Shown: in pieces, positions 37,118 to 51,000 of the stretch
Layout of the letters: the number at the start of each line of letters is the position of its first letter
Position numbering within the stretch: position 1 is the first letter of the stretch
DNA from: Chimonanthus salicifolius
Lineage: Eukaryota; Streptophyta; Magnoliopsida; Laurales; Calycanthaceae
NCBI GenBank assembly: GCA_013350335.1
Contig: CM023539.1
Span: 46,734,631-46,798,630 of the forward strand
DNA length: 64,000 nucleotides
Reading direction: 5' to 3'
Notes under the pieces: model-generated
The model's input: only the letters and a program-made list of their open reading frames with translations
The model's database searches: none
Told to the model about the DNA's origin: nothing
Program-made: the position numbers and the translations under genes

Positions 37118-38699
37118 TTAAAACCGTCCCCCGCCTCTCTCTCTCTCATCAAACTCAAATGGGTCTTTAACTTAATGAGACGATACCATCTGATGGAGTG
37201 AAAATAGATGAACAATTGAGATGAGCCAGTAAAGCCAAGAACAAAACCAACGTATCACGTATGCACAGCAAACTACGCATGAACAGAAACAGACAAAGAT
37301 TGACATTCTGCCTTACGAGATCAACATATTTGGATGATCTCAATTGCTCGAATCACAATTGAAGATAGAAGCAAACAGATCTGGAACATATAAAATCTGG
37401 ATAACAGGAACAAACAAATCTATATGTAAACAAACTCCGGATAACAAAAACAGACAGATCTGCATCAAAAATAAATTGAATCGTTGCCACAACGATCAAA
37501 TCCAATAGGGGAAAGGATCCAAAGTGGGCCACAAAGAAATAAAGACAGTAGCACTAACACTGGCGAGCAAAGACAATGACAACATCAGATGAGGGTGGCG
37601 ATAACGACAATGATAATAGCAAAGACCCAAACTAACAATGGGAGAAACACTGATAACATGACTTTAAATATAACTTCAAACAAACATAAATATGTTTCTA
37701 AAGTTATTCATAGGTCAGGTTCCAAATCGGCTTGATGTTCAGGTTCGAATACAAAGGAGGAGGGAGGTTGGAGCAAAAGGGTTAATGCACTAATGGTGAT
37801 GGACTCCGTTAAAAATGCTATCACGGTCACATCATCGGGCTTTGCCACAGCAAAGGAAGACACGAAGGAGGCGACAAAAGGCGTGACTAAAGAAGTCGAG
37901 GACGGCGGCGACTAGAGGCAAAAAGATCGGTGAGATTCAGCAGAACAGGTGGCTACTAGAGGTGGGAGAATGGAGTCATTGACGTCTGATGTCGACAAAC
38001 AATTGGTGCTAATGCAGAGGCCAAGGCAGGAGCGATTGGTGGATTGAATCAACATCAGATCCTGGTGTTGTTTGGGATCCAGAGAAAAAAACTGAGCAAT
38101 AGAAGATGGCTGGAAGACGAGACTAAGCAAGGATAGATGTTGAAAGTTTAGATAGCTAAATGGCAGATGGACAAGGTGGCAAAGTGGGCGAGAGGTGGAA
38201 CCAGGATGGTACTAGGAGAGAGACGCAAGGAAGAAAGATCCGTTGCAAAGGGCGAGGCTAGGGGTTGAGAACCTGAGATCTGAGAACTTGAGAGACGAGA
38301 GGAAGGGCAAAAAATCTGATGTAGGCAACAGCAACAGGTGCCAAGAAACGCAAACTGAAAAAGGTAGGGATAACAAAGAAGAGAGCTTTGGGCTGAACTG
38401 GGTTCAGAAAGAAGAGCAGTTGCAAAGAAAGGCTGAGAGCAGCAACAGGTTGAGACTGGTGGGTCCTCAGGATCGATTTAACTCATCATCCAATCAAGAG
38501 CGCTAATCAAACACAACTGATACCATGTTAGAAAATGAGGGAAACAAACTCTTTTTTTTTTTTCTGTGTTTATTCCATTGAATGAGAGCCATTTTATAGA
38601 GTACATCAGGATATTACTTTCTTAATTGAGAGATGTATAATCTCTTACAATATATCACAATCTCATTATCTATCATAATCTAAGTTACAAATCAGTACA

Positions 38700-39019
38700 T
38701 TGACAAAAGTTTTGGTCATAATTTACCAATACCAGTAGACTGGTTATTTTTCAATACAGGACATAAATACCAATAACTCAAAAAAAAAAAAAAGGAAGAA
38801 GAAAGCATTAGAGCTTAACAGTCAATTTCATCCTTCAGTCTCTCTTCCCATTTTCTAAAAAATCTCAAAACCTAGTACATCAAATTACAAGCTTAAAAAG
38901 TTAGAGATGCAAGCTTGCACTATATATCCGTAAATATAAATAATAGCAATACACAAGTAAGAAATGAAGCAACATCCAGAAGATTCCATCCAGTGGAGAT
39001 TCCTCAGCGAAGTGATCTC
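38700..39019 (-). other. Probable 3' UTR of PTB3
   Basis: DNA directly after the PTB3 stop codon on the minus strand. It is U-rich in transcript sense with no open frame and ends near the LTR at 38690. The cleavage site is not evident from motifs. Confidence 0.4.
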
Positions 39020-42000
39020 TTAGATGTTCTGCAACTGGGAGAAAGAGATACGAATTATTGATCCATTCATGGAGCTGGCATGCTTGCACACAAGGGCTTC
39101 TGTAGCCTGCTCCTCATTCTCGAAGAGGACCAATGCTTGCTTTTTCCCATTCACATCAAAGAGCTTTGTGCTGATGATGGTGCCATGTTCCTCCATACAA
39201 TTCAGGATATCCTCTTCTGTCACATCTTGGGGGAGGGTGGACAGGTGGATCATCTTAGTTGGAGCACAGCAATAGCGGTAGTTCTTGGCTGCATGACGGT
39301 TGAAGCGGTTGAGGTTTGAGCCTGAGTAGTCACGGGTATCTGGAGCTGCAGTGATGTTTGGATGCTTTGAGAAATTTACCTCCAATCGATTGCCAAACAG
39401 CACTGCTCCCTGTCAACAGGTTTAATGCAAGGGAATCAGCAAAAGGGAAGCAGTTCCAGTCTAACAGCAGAAATGTCCGAGAATAGTTTTTTTTTTAATA
39501 ACATGGGAATCCCCACTGTATATTGGAGGTGAGACTAATCTCATAGATACATGAAACTACCAGAAAGCCGCAAGTATGAGGTAAGCTCAGGCATATTTTG
39601 AAGAGGGGAATTATAAAATCCTTGATATAAGGATGTGCATGGTGGTATCCCTGAGCCTTGAATATGAACAAGGGGAATGTATCACGACCCAAATTCCATT
39701 CTGACGAGCCATACATTGAAAAGACCATTCCCAAAATCTCCCACTTAGACAACCCAAGTCCTAAGCCTTCAATTAATGCATATATCATCCAAAATTAACC
39801 TGCCATCGGGTCGGGTCTGGTTGGGTTCGGGTCAGTTCAGATTTGCACATTTACTTGGCTAAGGAGACTTCCTAATGAGACATACCAAGATTACCCTTTA
39901 AATGAGTATAGACCACATTCCCCAAGGGGTTGGCCTAGTGGTTAAAACACAAGACTTCAGAATTGAGGTATTGTATTCAATCCCTGGTAACTCCAATGAA
40001 GGGCCACTCTTCATGGGATACGTACAGAGTAAGGTCCCACCGCTGAACCCGGCATGTGTGTGTAGAGAGGCATGCACATGTCCCGAAGGACTAGTCGGGC
40101 GAGACACCTAGACACCTTGGGTCATAAAAAAAATGGGTATAGAGCACATACGGTTGCATGTGTTGCATACAAATGTGACAATAATCACGTCAGTCGAGTC
40201 TACCCATTTATTTTCGAGTTTAGATCGGATCTACCCCTTTATAAACGGGTTTGGATTGGATTTGGATCACTTATCGAAATGGGTCAGGTCAAGTCAAACT
40301 TTGCCAGGTGCATCCAAAAAACTGCCCACTGTATGCCCTATATAACCAAAACGTGGGCTCAACTTGCACAGTTGGTGGGGCAAAGTAAATAGCTAAATTA
40401 AGAGCAAATACTTCTAATCTAAACTCCACACCAACATGACCACAACAGTAACAAAAATAATCACCAAATCTAATTGTGAGAGGAAAAATGTGGAAAAACT
40501 GTGATCAAACCTTCAGGTAATGCACAGCCAATTCAGCCTGGAATCCATCAGCCATCTGAACAAGTGCATGATCTGGCTTGTTCCGAAGCAGTTTGATTCT
40601 AATAATGTTCCCATAAATGGAGAACAAATTGAAAATCTTATCCTCGTCAATCTTCTGAATTGATGTCAAATAAGGAAGTTAAAATAGATTCATATCAAAA
40701 CAAATGAAATAGCACTTAATATGTTTTCGTAAGAGCTTACATCAGGATTCAAATTAGAGACAAGGATGGTGCATCTGTCATTGGTGCCACTTATTCCAGG
40801 AGGCAAACCTCCACCAAATGCAGCTGCAATAGCTGCAGCATTTCCCATCTAGCAATGATAACAATCAGAGAAAGCAGAAAAATAGTTGCATCAGATACAC
40901 AGTTGATGTGGTATTTCAACAAGGGTTTTACAATCAAATCAACAAAACAAATTAAAGAGACTGTTTCCCCTTGAAAGATAACAAGCAACAAATACGCATT
41001 GTTCCAGCACAAAGCCCACAGATGTAAATATGGAACACAGATCCAACACATAGCATGCAACGCTCATGGAAGTGGCACCATAGAAAATGCACCCCAGTTG
41101 AAAAAACCAGGGCAACCCACTTAGCACAAAAGCGACGCTTGCACACTGTCTCTTTCAAATCTTAAAAGTTTCTCACCCAGCCAACCTGATTTGACAGTTG
41201 GCATAACCTGTGGGCCAGGGCCTGTTCAAAGTAGACATCACCTGTTGCAAAGATATCCTTCAGTCTGCCCACAGAACACTTACCTGTGGAAACGCAGCTG
41301 AAATAGAAAAGGCAACAGATGTATCAGTCGGTGGTAGGAAATGAGTGACAAAAGGTAACAATTGAAATGAACAAGACTAAGTACCTGCCCTTGCTCCAGG
41401 AGGTTGAAGTGCATACATACCAGCATCACTGGACCCAGGCTGCAGTATTAAACAGAACAAATATCCCAAGTATTTTAAGGCACATTTATGGAGAGTCCAA
41501 AATTCATGATTTTCAATCTCTATTGATTTAAGATCTAAGAAAACGAAATTTATGAATTTGAAAATCTCATTTTTGGCAAATTTCAAGTTTGGTGCAAAAA
41601 TACTAAAAAATTCTTTGTTTGGTGTCAAACTACGTTAAATACCATTTTGGTGTATTCAATGTCTTGAATAATAACTAATTACTTATACTGGTGAGAAGCA
41701 CACACTTTAATTTTTACATAAAATTCTTCTATTTTTAGATATTGACATAAAGTCTTATTTTTAGTCATTTTTCAGGAATTTCCTCTATTTTTTTATAATA
41801 ATATAATAAAGTTAGACCAAATCCTTTCAACTCATCAAATTCCAATATTTGAATATCTTTTCTATTAAAAAAAGAAAAGTATTTGATGCGCCTATCTCAC
41901 TAATTTCTTCTCCATCTATTATTTCTCTGTTACTCCCTCCACCAAGCTCTTTACCATTTTCAAGTTGCCCGATTTACCAAAATCACAAGTTCTTTTCTCA

Positions 42001-45000
42001 CTCACATTCCACACTCCAATTGCACAACCCATTCATAGAGCTCCTAAAGGGAGCCATAAGTCAGACATTGAAACAGGCAAAACAGAAATGTTACCTTGAT
42101 TTCTCTTTATGTTTTCTTTTCTTTTTATTTTTTTCTCCCCTCCTTAACTGAGATTCTGGTGACTTATGCAGTGGTATGCATTTGATTGTGGATTTCAGAA
42201 CTTGGATTTTCAAATTCTACGGGGCAGCATGAGATTGAATATCCTCAAAATTGTGGAGATTTGAAATCTTCTATTAATTTTGAATTCATATATCCCTAAA
42301 AATGGTTGCATCCAAAAGAACATATATAATCCTCAATAAAAACAAAAAGATCGAAAGGTTTCCGACAGGGATAGGCCATACCCCAAAACTAAACCAGATA
42401 GGAGCATCCTAGTTACATTTAAATAGCCATCTTTGCATTTTTTTAACTGCCATCTAAAGTTCATTAATATAATAACTTAATTGATCCTATAGGTAGGTCT
42501 TTTAACAGTTCAGAGGCTTTCATCTTGATGGATTTTGCGGTTGATTTATCTACATTGGAGCCAGCAGATCCATGGCCTGGATCATTTAATCATCGCCCCA
42601 TTGGCAATGACCAAAGCTTATAAATAGTACACATCCTTCATCGAGAATAATATTTCTCTAAACCCCAAGCTCTGTAGTAAAAAACAAGCAAACCATTGGA
42701 AACTGATTAATAAGTATACTTGTGAGAGAATAAATGAAAGAACTAAAAAAGTGAAGGAGCTCTAAAGGTGAAGATAGAAAAAAGGCTACTTACTTGTGAG
42801 GACCTGCCCTTTTGTTCAGAAGGCAATGATGGATTTGTGAAATCCCTGCAAACAGTGCATACAAACAGGAGGTATGGAGGTGATGTGCTCAGGTAGGCCT
42901 CAAACACCATATATTTGAAATCAATAACATAAGCTAACACTGCAAGATGTTACTAACATACCTAGATCGCTCATTATTATAGTTCACTTGTAACTCATTG
43001 AGGCTGGATAAAGTAAAGTTAACAATTATTATTATAATCCAGCATAGAAGATTATGAAAAAAAATTCAAACTACTAAGTAACAAAATCAGTAAAAGGCAT
43101 ACTTCGAGAACTGAATATCAAGCTGACAGCAACCATCATAAATATTGCGGCCCTGCGAGGAAAAATCAAGACTTACTGTTGAACATTCTAAACCACCATC
43201 ACTCAAAAAATAATAATAATAAACAAAATATTCAAAAAATAAGAACTTCGGAGCCATGTGGAAACCCCCACTTCCACATTTTTTAAGGAGGATCGCAAAA
43301 AAGATGGAACTCTCCAATGCTCAACTAGAGTATGATGATTTATACGAATATAGTCAATGAAACATAAATGCACTTCAATTCAAGCATCCACAACATGGGT
43401 ATCATTTCAATATGGGATACCCCAAAGAGCTTGATGCGGAGCATTCATTGCAGATTTCATAATTAGTAGTTGCTTTCTATAATTAGTAGTTGTACTTAAT
43501 TTTCTTTGAGGTTGGTTTTAGTTAGTTTCTATTTTGTTTATTGCTATATTTAGTTAGTTTTATTTTAAACAAGAGTTGCCTTTTTCTTTACTTGCTATTT
43601 TTTGTTTTAGTTAGTTTTATTTTAAGCAAGGGTAGTGTTGTAATTTTGCTTTATTTTATTTTAAGTAAGTGATTCTTTATATAAGGCTTTGTAGCCCTTT
43701 GGGCAAAGACAGTTTTTTTACAATGAAATAAAATCAAGATTGAGAATTTCTCTGCAAATCCTCTGCCGTGATTATCTTGGAGCGAATCCGAGAGTTTGGC
43801 GTGAAGCTGTCTCCCTTCCAGGTACTTGATCCTCTTCTCTCTTCTCTCTTCTCTTCTTCTTCTCCTCTCTCTTCCCTTTTTCTTCTCTGTTTGCTTTCCC
43901 TTACCCTGCTGCCACTGCCAGCCATAGCCTGTCCTTGATCTTTCGCCAGCCTCTCAGCCCAGATCTGCCATCCTACACCATTCAGAGCTTTCACCCCTCC
44001 CTAATCTCCTTCCCTTGCTGCCGCCCCTCCCGAAACTCACATCTACACCTGCTGTTACCCCCAAACAGTTCTTCTACAGGTGCTGTTAGCCCCTTTTGGA
44101 CATTCTACATTCATCAAGAACCCAGCCAAACCTCTTTCTTAGGCCTTTCCCCTGTCCCAGATATCCCATACAGTTTCAAATACCGCTGTCCCAAGCTGTT
44201 TTGACTTCCTTTTCATATTACACAGTTAAATTTACCCTTGTTTGGTGAGGAATCTGTGTTTGTGTGATCTGATAATCTTCTTGGTTTTGAGAGCCTTCTA
44301 ATTTTGAGCTATGACATGGTTTGGATTGTGATTTTATTACTTACATTGAATCCTCTGAATTTTATTGATTATTTGTGGTAGATTTTATTATTCTAATTGT
44401 TACTATTAATTTTAATTTTAATTTCAGCCTCATTTAGTTTCTTATTATTGCATAAATCGCATTTAGGCATTTAGGGTCACCTTTTGTCTTGTCCTGCGTC
44501 AGAGCTGCTTATTGAATAATCCTATAAATGTAGTAGTGGTAACAACAACAACAATAATAATGTAAGCATACAAATACTTAAACAAGTGAATATCTATATT
44601 GAAGGTGACATCGTCCAGTCAAACTGAGTTCGGAACTTCATCTACAATCAGGCCAACAACCTTACATGGTATAGACTGGTGCATGTGTGCCATAAACAAA
44701 ATATCTACATGAACATTTATGGATAGAACACTTCTTTCTTTTTTCATAGATCATCTGGAGTCATCATGCCGCATACGAGTACCTCTCTTATCCTAAAAAA
44801 AATAATACTTACTTGCAGAGAATTTCTTGCTTGAACTGCACTCTGGCGTGATTGATACTGAATAAGGGCTTGAGCACCTAGACATTAAACAAAATTTTAA
44901 AAGCAATGCACATGGGCCAAACTGACAAGTTAGAAAGCTGGGCAATTTCTAATCAGGAATAAGAAAAAGTACCATATCCAAAATGGCAAAGGCAGAGAGA

Positions 45001-48000
45001 GAGAGAAGCTTACCAGCTGCCTTCTGAAAGGTGACAATCTTCTCCACAAAACCATATGGAGAAAACACTTGATGCAGCACTTCCACCGTTATAGGGTAGA
45101 GCAGGTGATGGATTGTAACTAAGAGGATTCGATTGGGCTGTGAATCCTGAGAGCACCCAAGAGCATACAAGCACACATATAGAATTAACAATTGACTATT
45201 CAAGTAAGTCAAATCTGACATCACATGGCACCAAAAATAGTACATTACAAACCTGTTCACCCTTCCGTGCTTGACCACTTTGGTCCATTGTCGTCAGTTC
45301 TTGATGTGAAGAGAACTGCATGTATACATTCCTCCCCCTGAAATAGGACCATAACAATTTCAAGCCATTGGAACAAGCAGGAAAATTATAAATGTAATAA
45401 ACCATGTGTTAAGTAGCCTTTTAACTATATGCCATTCATATGGCACAAGTTGACCAACTGCAATTCAGATGCTTGCAGAACAAAAGTCAATAGGGTATAC
45501 ACGTTACTTTCAGATGTAAGGGTACATTTGTTAGCGAAGAATTTTTTAGGAAAATTTGATTTTCCTAAGAAAACAAGATATTACCATGTTTGTTTGCGCA
45601 AATATTCCTAAGAATTTGAATTTCCACGGCCAAATATTCCTAGAAAAACAACTAAAAAAATCTCACATCAAGATCCATGGAGAAAATTTAGGAAGCACAC
45701 CTTCACAAGATGAACCCAACTAGTCTTAAACACTTTGATCATATACATATCCAACTTGACACATATATTAAATTGGGTGACACGGCCTGGCCAAGCTTAA
45801 ATGGGTTGACCCAAACTTAGATCATTTATTACACAATTTGACCCAAACCAACCAAGTTCAAATGGGTTGTCCCAATCCCGTTCATTTGGTAAAACAAGTG
45901 ATGCAACCCAATTCATGCCTAACTCAACCTGTTCATTCAATGGGCTAACCCAACCTGACCAATCTTAATTAGGTTGATTTAACCCATAACTAGAATAATT
46001 CGATCATTAAATGGATTGGCTAGCCAAGTACTCACCATCCTTAGATAGGCTACCCAAACCCAACCCATTTATTAGATAGTTGATCCAACCCTACTTATAC
46101 CAAAATGGGACAATTATTAAATAGGTTGATCCAATCAAAACAATATTAAATGGGTCAATCTGAACAACACATGACCTAACTCATTTTAAATGAGTTGACC
46201 CAACTTGGTATGTTCATTAAAAGGTTGACCCAACTGAACCCATACCAAACCCGACTAATCAATAAACAGGTTGGCCTAAGAGAATCCAAACAATCTTCAA
46301 TGGGTCAATTTCACACATAACAAACCAAACTCATTTACTGATCAGATTCAGACTTGATAAAGGCAATAAGCTAGGGTTAGGTTTCTTGACAGGCTTTGAA
46401 TGGACAGAGGACTACCAAATGCCACTCACCTTCAAAATGCCAAAAGTTGAGTAAGTTAGGAGCCTTAAGGTAGATTCTTAGTCAAAACTTAATAGAGTGG
46501 ATGTTAGTGAAGATCATCTATCTTGCAGAAGCTTTCAGTTGTAAAGAAGGTTGACTGCCAGCTTCATATTAGGGTCTTTATGCATTGGAAGGGTCACAAA
46601 GACCTTGATGGATACTGTAGCGAAAGACAGAATATTATCGATTTGAAAGAGTGCATACAGACTGGTGGTTTAATCAACCCAGTACTATTGACTTTCTTAC
46701 AGATTGTCTCTCTTGCCAATATCCAGCTGAGGTGATAGGGTCAAATAAAAACAGTTAGAACTCCCTATGGCAAGGGATGGAAGATCACAATTTTTTTAAC
46801 CCCATCCAGTTAGTCAGGCAATGGTGCATTGTCCTATATAGGATGCTAGCTGGGGATTTTCCCCTTAAACTGGTCAACCAAGCATTGTTGAACAAGTACA
46901 TGAAGAGGATAGGTGTGGAGACTGAAGGATTATGAAGGGCTAGAATTCTTGAAAAATACCTGATAGAGCAGGAGAAATAGCTGCCCCAGTCACGATCAAA
47001 TGGTCAACCAGTGAAGGGAACAATGAGCATCGAGCAAGAAGTCCTCGGAAACATATGATATAGAGTTGGTCAAGGTAAATAATGTCCTTCTGGCAGGACT
47101 CCTCGGTCACCAACCAACCCCTTGCTAAGGTCTTTCTAGCTTTACACTTATACAGGCAAGCTGATAATCCCCAGATTGATGGGATAAATGGTTTGAAGAT
47201 GAAGATGAAGCCTAGCTGATAATCAGAGTGCGGCAGTCAGAGAGTAGTGAAAGACAGCATCAATTTGGATTACAACTTTCTGTATAAATTTGAATGAGAG
47301 AAACATAGTAGTCAATTGGTTGCAGAAATTAGTCAAATTACAGCTATGCCATGTCAGTCAAAGATGTAGATTAAAGAATATGAAGGTTGGACAGTCATGG
47401 AAGAATCTCTCTGAAATCCTTCTATGAATTCCTAGTTAATAAAGGAAAACTGCCTGTCCTCTAGCTGCGTTGTGGAAGGATAAAGGCTCCTTATGAGTGT
47501 ATGATTTCTGCTGTCAGCATTTCAGGGCAGAATCCTAACTACTCATAATCACAGGAAGCAAGGGAACAGGATAAGTGACCAAAGCATTTGCACATTTGCT
47601 TGTATTTTGTGCCTCATGAGCAGGGAAAATGTGGAACATCTTTCAACCACAGCACCTTTGCTTTGAAAGTGTGGAAGCAGGTAATTCCTTGGTTTGAAAT
47701 CCTATAGGTGGAAGTTGACACACTGAGAACTTGATCCATAGGAACGATATGAAAGGTGTTCCAAGAACAAAGAAAGATAGCTGGAAGGGGTTACACAAAC
47801 TTTTAAGTGGAGATATGCTTCTAGGGTAGTATATGCAAAGAATTTGAAGGAGTCACAGCAGAAGAATTTGTTGGATGGAAGTCAAGGCGATTAAAGATGA
47901 CCCTGATCGTCAGAAAAAGATGGGATCAAACTGAACACTCCCCCCACCCTCTCTCCCCCCTCAAGGCTAGTTAGTTCAAACCCCTCGACCACCCACCTCT

Positions 48001-51000
48001 CACCAAGGCTAGTTAATTCATCCCATAGTTACCTAGTCTGTTCCTGGTCTCGAGCTGCAAAGTAGCTCATCATTCAAATAATTCGTGATGCTATTAAATA
48101 GTTCAATGCTTATTCAATCTCGTTGCAGACTAGATCAATCTAGTTTAACTTTTAATTACAACATTCTCATTCCAATTTTATTTAAATTTAATGTGTTTAA
48201 TTATCTTTATACTTTATATTTCTTTTGCTGAAGAGAATGTCTTAATTTAAGGATTTGTATCTTTAGAAAGTTCATCAAAAACTATATTAGTAAAAAGTAA
48301 TTTTCTTGACCATTATATATATAAATGGGTCATTACATAGATATGTTACACTTAACAAAGTCATATAAGGTTTGACATGTATTGGAAGTGGGCATACTAT
48401 TAATTTGTCAATAAGTGGATGGAATTAGACCTATGAACCATCTAAAAAATCAAACGACATTAATTTACTTCATTTGATTAGTAAACTCAATTTACAAACT
48501 TGACAAATCGGAAAACAAACTACATGAAGATATTCCAACGAATTAGCCAATTATGATACATATCAAAATGCAAAACAAGAATTCAAATATAAATTAATTG
48601 GACTGCAAACTAGATAACTATTGTTCATTCTAGTTACATTTTGATGGCATCCTTAGTGCCCCCGGCCCAGTAGGTGCAGGTGGATTGGTCCAGAATTCAT
48701 TGAAAGGGGTAATGGTGGTTTATTCAGGACCACTTGAACCAAGCTTGGCGATTCAAGAAGTCCAGGCTCTGCTGTATGGTTTAAAGGCTCGTTGTGTAGA
48801 ATAACTGGGCCACTAAACGGTCCCCACATCCAAAGCAGTTGGCTTACCTGTTAGAGGAAATTCATGATTTAACAAGGGCAGTTGCAGGGCAGTTCCATCA
48901 TATTCCTCAGGAAACCAAAGAAAGGCAAATGTGCTTGCCCAAAAAGGAATAGGGAATCATAGTATCATCATCAGAGAAGTACAAGATCGTGGACAAGTTG
49001 TTTAGATGGCCTGCCCTTACCTACTGGAGTCATACTCCTCTTTTTTTTAGAAGAATGTGCTGATGTAGTACTTTTGCTTTGCTAGATTGCTGTAGTATAT
49101 GATCATCAATAAATCATCACCATTCACACACAAAAAGGGCCAAACTAACCATAAAAAATACTAAATGAGAAAAAACGAGGCAGCCCCAAAAATTGAAAAT
49201 AGAACTTTATCCAAAATATATACAAAAATTGATCAGATGGCCTTCATCTAACTAACGACCATTAATTCAAGTTAAGTATCACCAAACCTAATGCTCGGTT
49301 GCACATTTGAGTAGTATTGCAACACATTGACAGCAGACGTCACATCATGCATTTGGAGAAGTGCCTGAACAAGGAAAAAGAAATCAAAATATAAAACAAG
49401 ATAAGCAGTGTGAAAACATAAATATGAAAAATGGGCACAAAAATTTCAACTATCAGTAAAAAGAGATATTTACGATAACAAAATCATTTCTTAGATTCTT
49501 TCAATTTTTTTTATTAATTCCTCCTATAATATCATATACACATTACACCATTATAAAATATAAAAGTAATTGTCATGCACTCTTTCATTTCAAGTATATA
49601 TTAAAGGAAAACAAGCAAAAGCATTTTTAATGTTATCTTCTACTGATGCTTGATTGATTAGGGATTGGTCTGTCTCTCTGTCTGTCTTTTTTAATGATAA
49701 TGATTTTATTAGAGGAAAAAACTAATAATACAACAAAGGGTCAATTGCCTGCAAAACATAGAACCACCTTCAGTTACATTTGAGACATACCATAACCAAT
49801 GAATAAAGGTCAATGTACACCCCTTTTAGCAAGAGAATCGAGCTTTCCATTTGTTTCCCCATAAATGTAGTAGAACTACACCACACACACTGCAGATATT
49901 ATAAACCTCATCAAAAGAATCTACACGTCTCCAAGGGAAAGCAGCCCACCTGCAGTCCACGAGATGACACAGGCAGTGTCTCCCTTAACAATGAGAGGGG
50001 ATGACTTGACAATGCTGCTAATCCAACCCCTGAAAGAAATGTCTGAACCACTACATCCCAAAGTGCTTCCATCAAAATTAAGCTTACAAAAACTAGCCAC
50101 AGGAAGCATCCAACTGAAGGTTCAAAATTTGAGTGTGGAAATGATAAGAGATTATATCCCTCCAGCAGCTAGTAATTTGTCACAACTGTAACCCCTTAAA
50201 AATATGGTTTTACAACCGTCCGAGAGGCCGCATGCTAATTTATGAGATTAATGAGCTAATTTACTGAAATAGTCTGGAAACATCTTGCATTTCATTCTAA
50301 CCAAATTGATCAAATTACGGCAATAAAAGAAATCCACCATAATAATGCACCTTCCTATCAATCGCACCAAATAGGAAAGATCTGAAGCGATTGATGAAGT
50401 TTCCACTGAAGACCTGTTATATGCCAAACCACTGAATAACAGCCAACCAAATCTTTTTGTCAGTTAGACAGGAGAAGAGCCCGTCGTTGACAGTCTCTTC
50501 ATCTCTAAGGCACAAAATGCACACATTATTAATAGCCTATGAAATATGACGCCTTTGTAAACCTTCTACCATCAAAATTTTATTTTGAAGCACTATCCAA
50601 CTGAATGAGACATTTAAAAGGTGCCTTGATCTTCCAAATTGGAGAAAGAAGTGGAGCAAAGGGCTGGCTCCAACAACATAAAGAGGACCCAACAGAAAAT
50701 AAACTGGACCCGTTAGGGCCCTAATCATTTAATTTGGAATAATAGAAATCAGCAGCCACTGTGGGGAAATAAGAGGCGAGACAGCAACAAATCCAACATT
50801 CTTGTTTTTCCTTCTTTATTTCCCCATATTGTTCTCTGGCCCACTCCTTGAGTCCTCCTTGAGGTCAGTTGCTAGCTAGAAGAGTGTCTAGCCAACAACT
50901 GGAGTAGAAACTCTACCACGAATCTCTTTCAAGATAAATCATTGAAACCATCCACCTCCAACCTAGACATCATAAATCTGAAAGAAGCAAGTTCCCATCT

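Larger units (their letters stand above)
35430..38690 (-). mobile_element. Non-autonomous LTR retroelement (TRIM/LARD-like), interrupted by a hAT
   Basis: On the minus strand an LTR (about 38690-38526) ends TCTAACA and is followed by TGGTATCAG (38525-38517), a perfect partial tRNA-Met primer site. A related LTR lies at 35430 to about 35565: both contain TGTTAGAAAA(T)GAGGGA, TTTATTCCA and GAGATACATAATCTCT-like sequence in the same orientation. About 1.4 kb of leader-like interior (37118-38516) carries no gag-pol frame. A 1517-bp hAT (35601-37117) is inserted beside the left LTR. No matching target duplication was found, and the exact LTR starts are uncertain. Confidence 0.55.

Noticed and set aside
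39931..39985. Possible tRNA gene (A and B boxes present)
   Set aside because: No cloverleaf or acceptor stem can be formed, and the unit has SINE target duplications and a second dispersed copy.
41849..42151. 100-codon open frame in PTB3 intron 9
   Set aside because: Low-complexity Ser/Leu/Phe-rich translation of intronic pyrimidine tracts, antisense to PTB3 and with no support for a gene.
43734..44204. Open frames inside the solo LTR
   Set aside because: Pyrimidine-rich LTR sequence with no retroelement protein motifs; the matching solo LTR at 30269-31191 does not conserve the frames.
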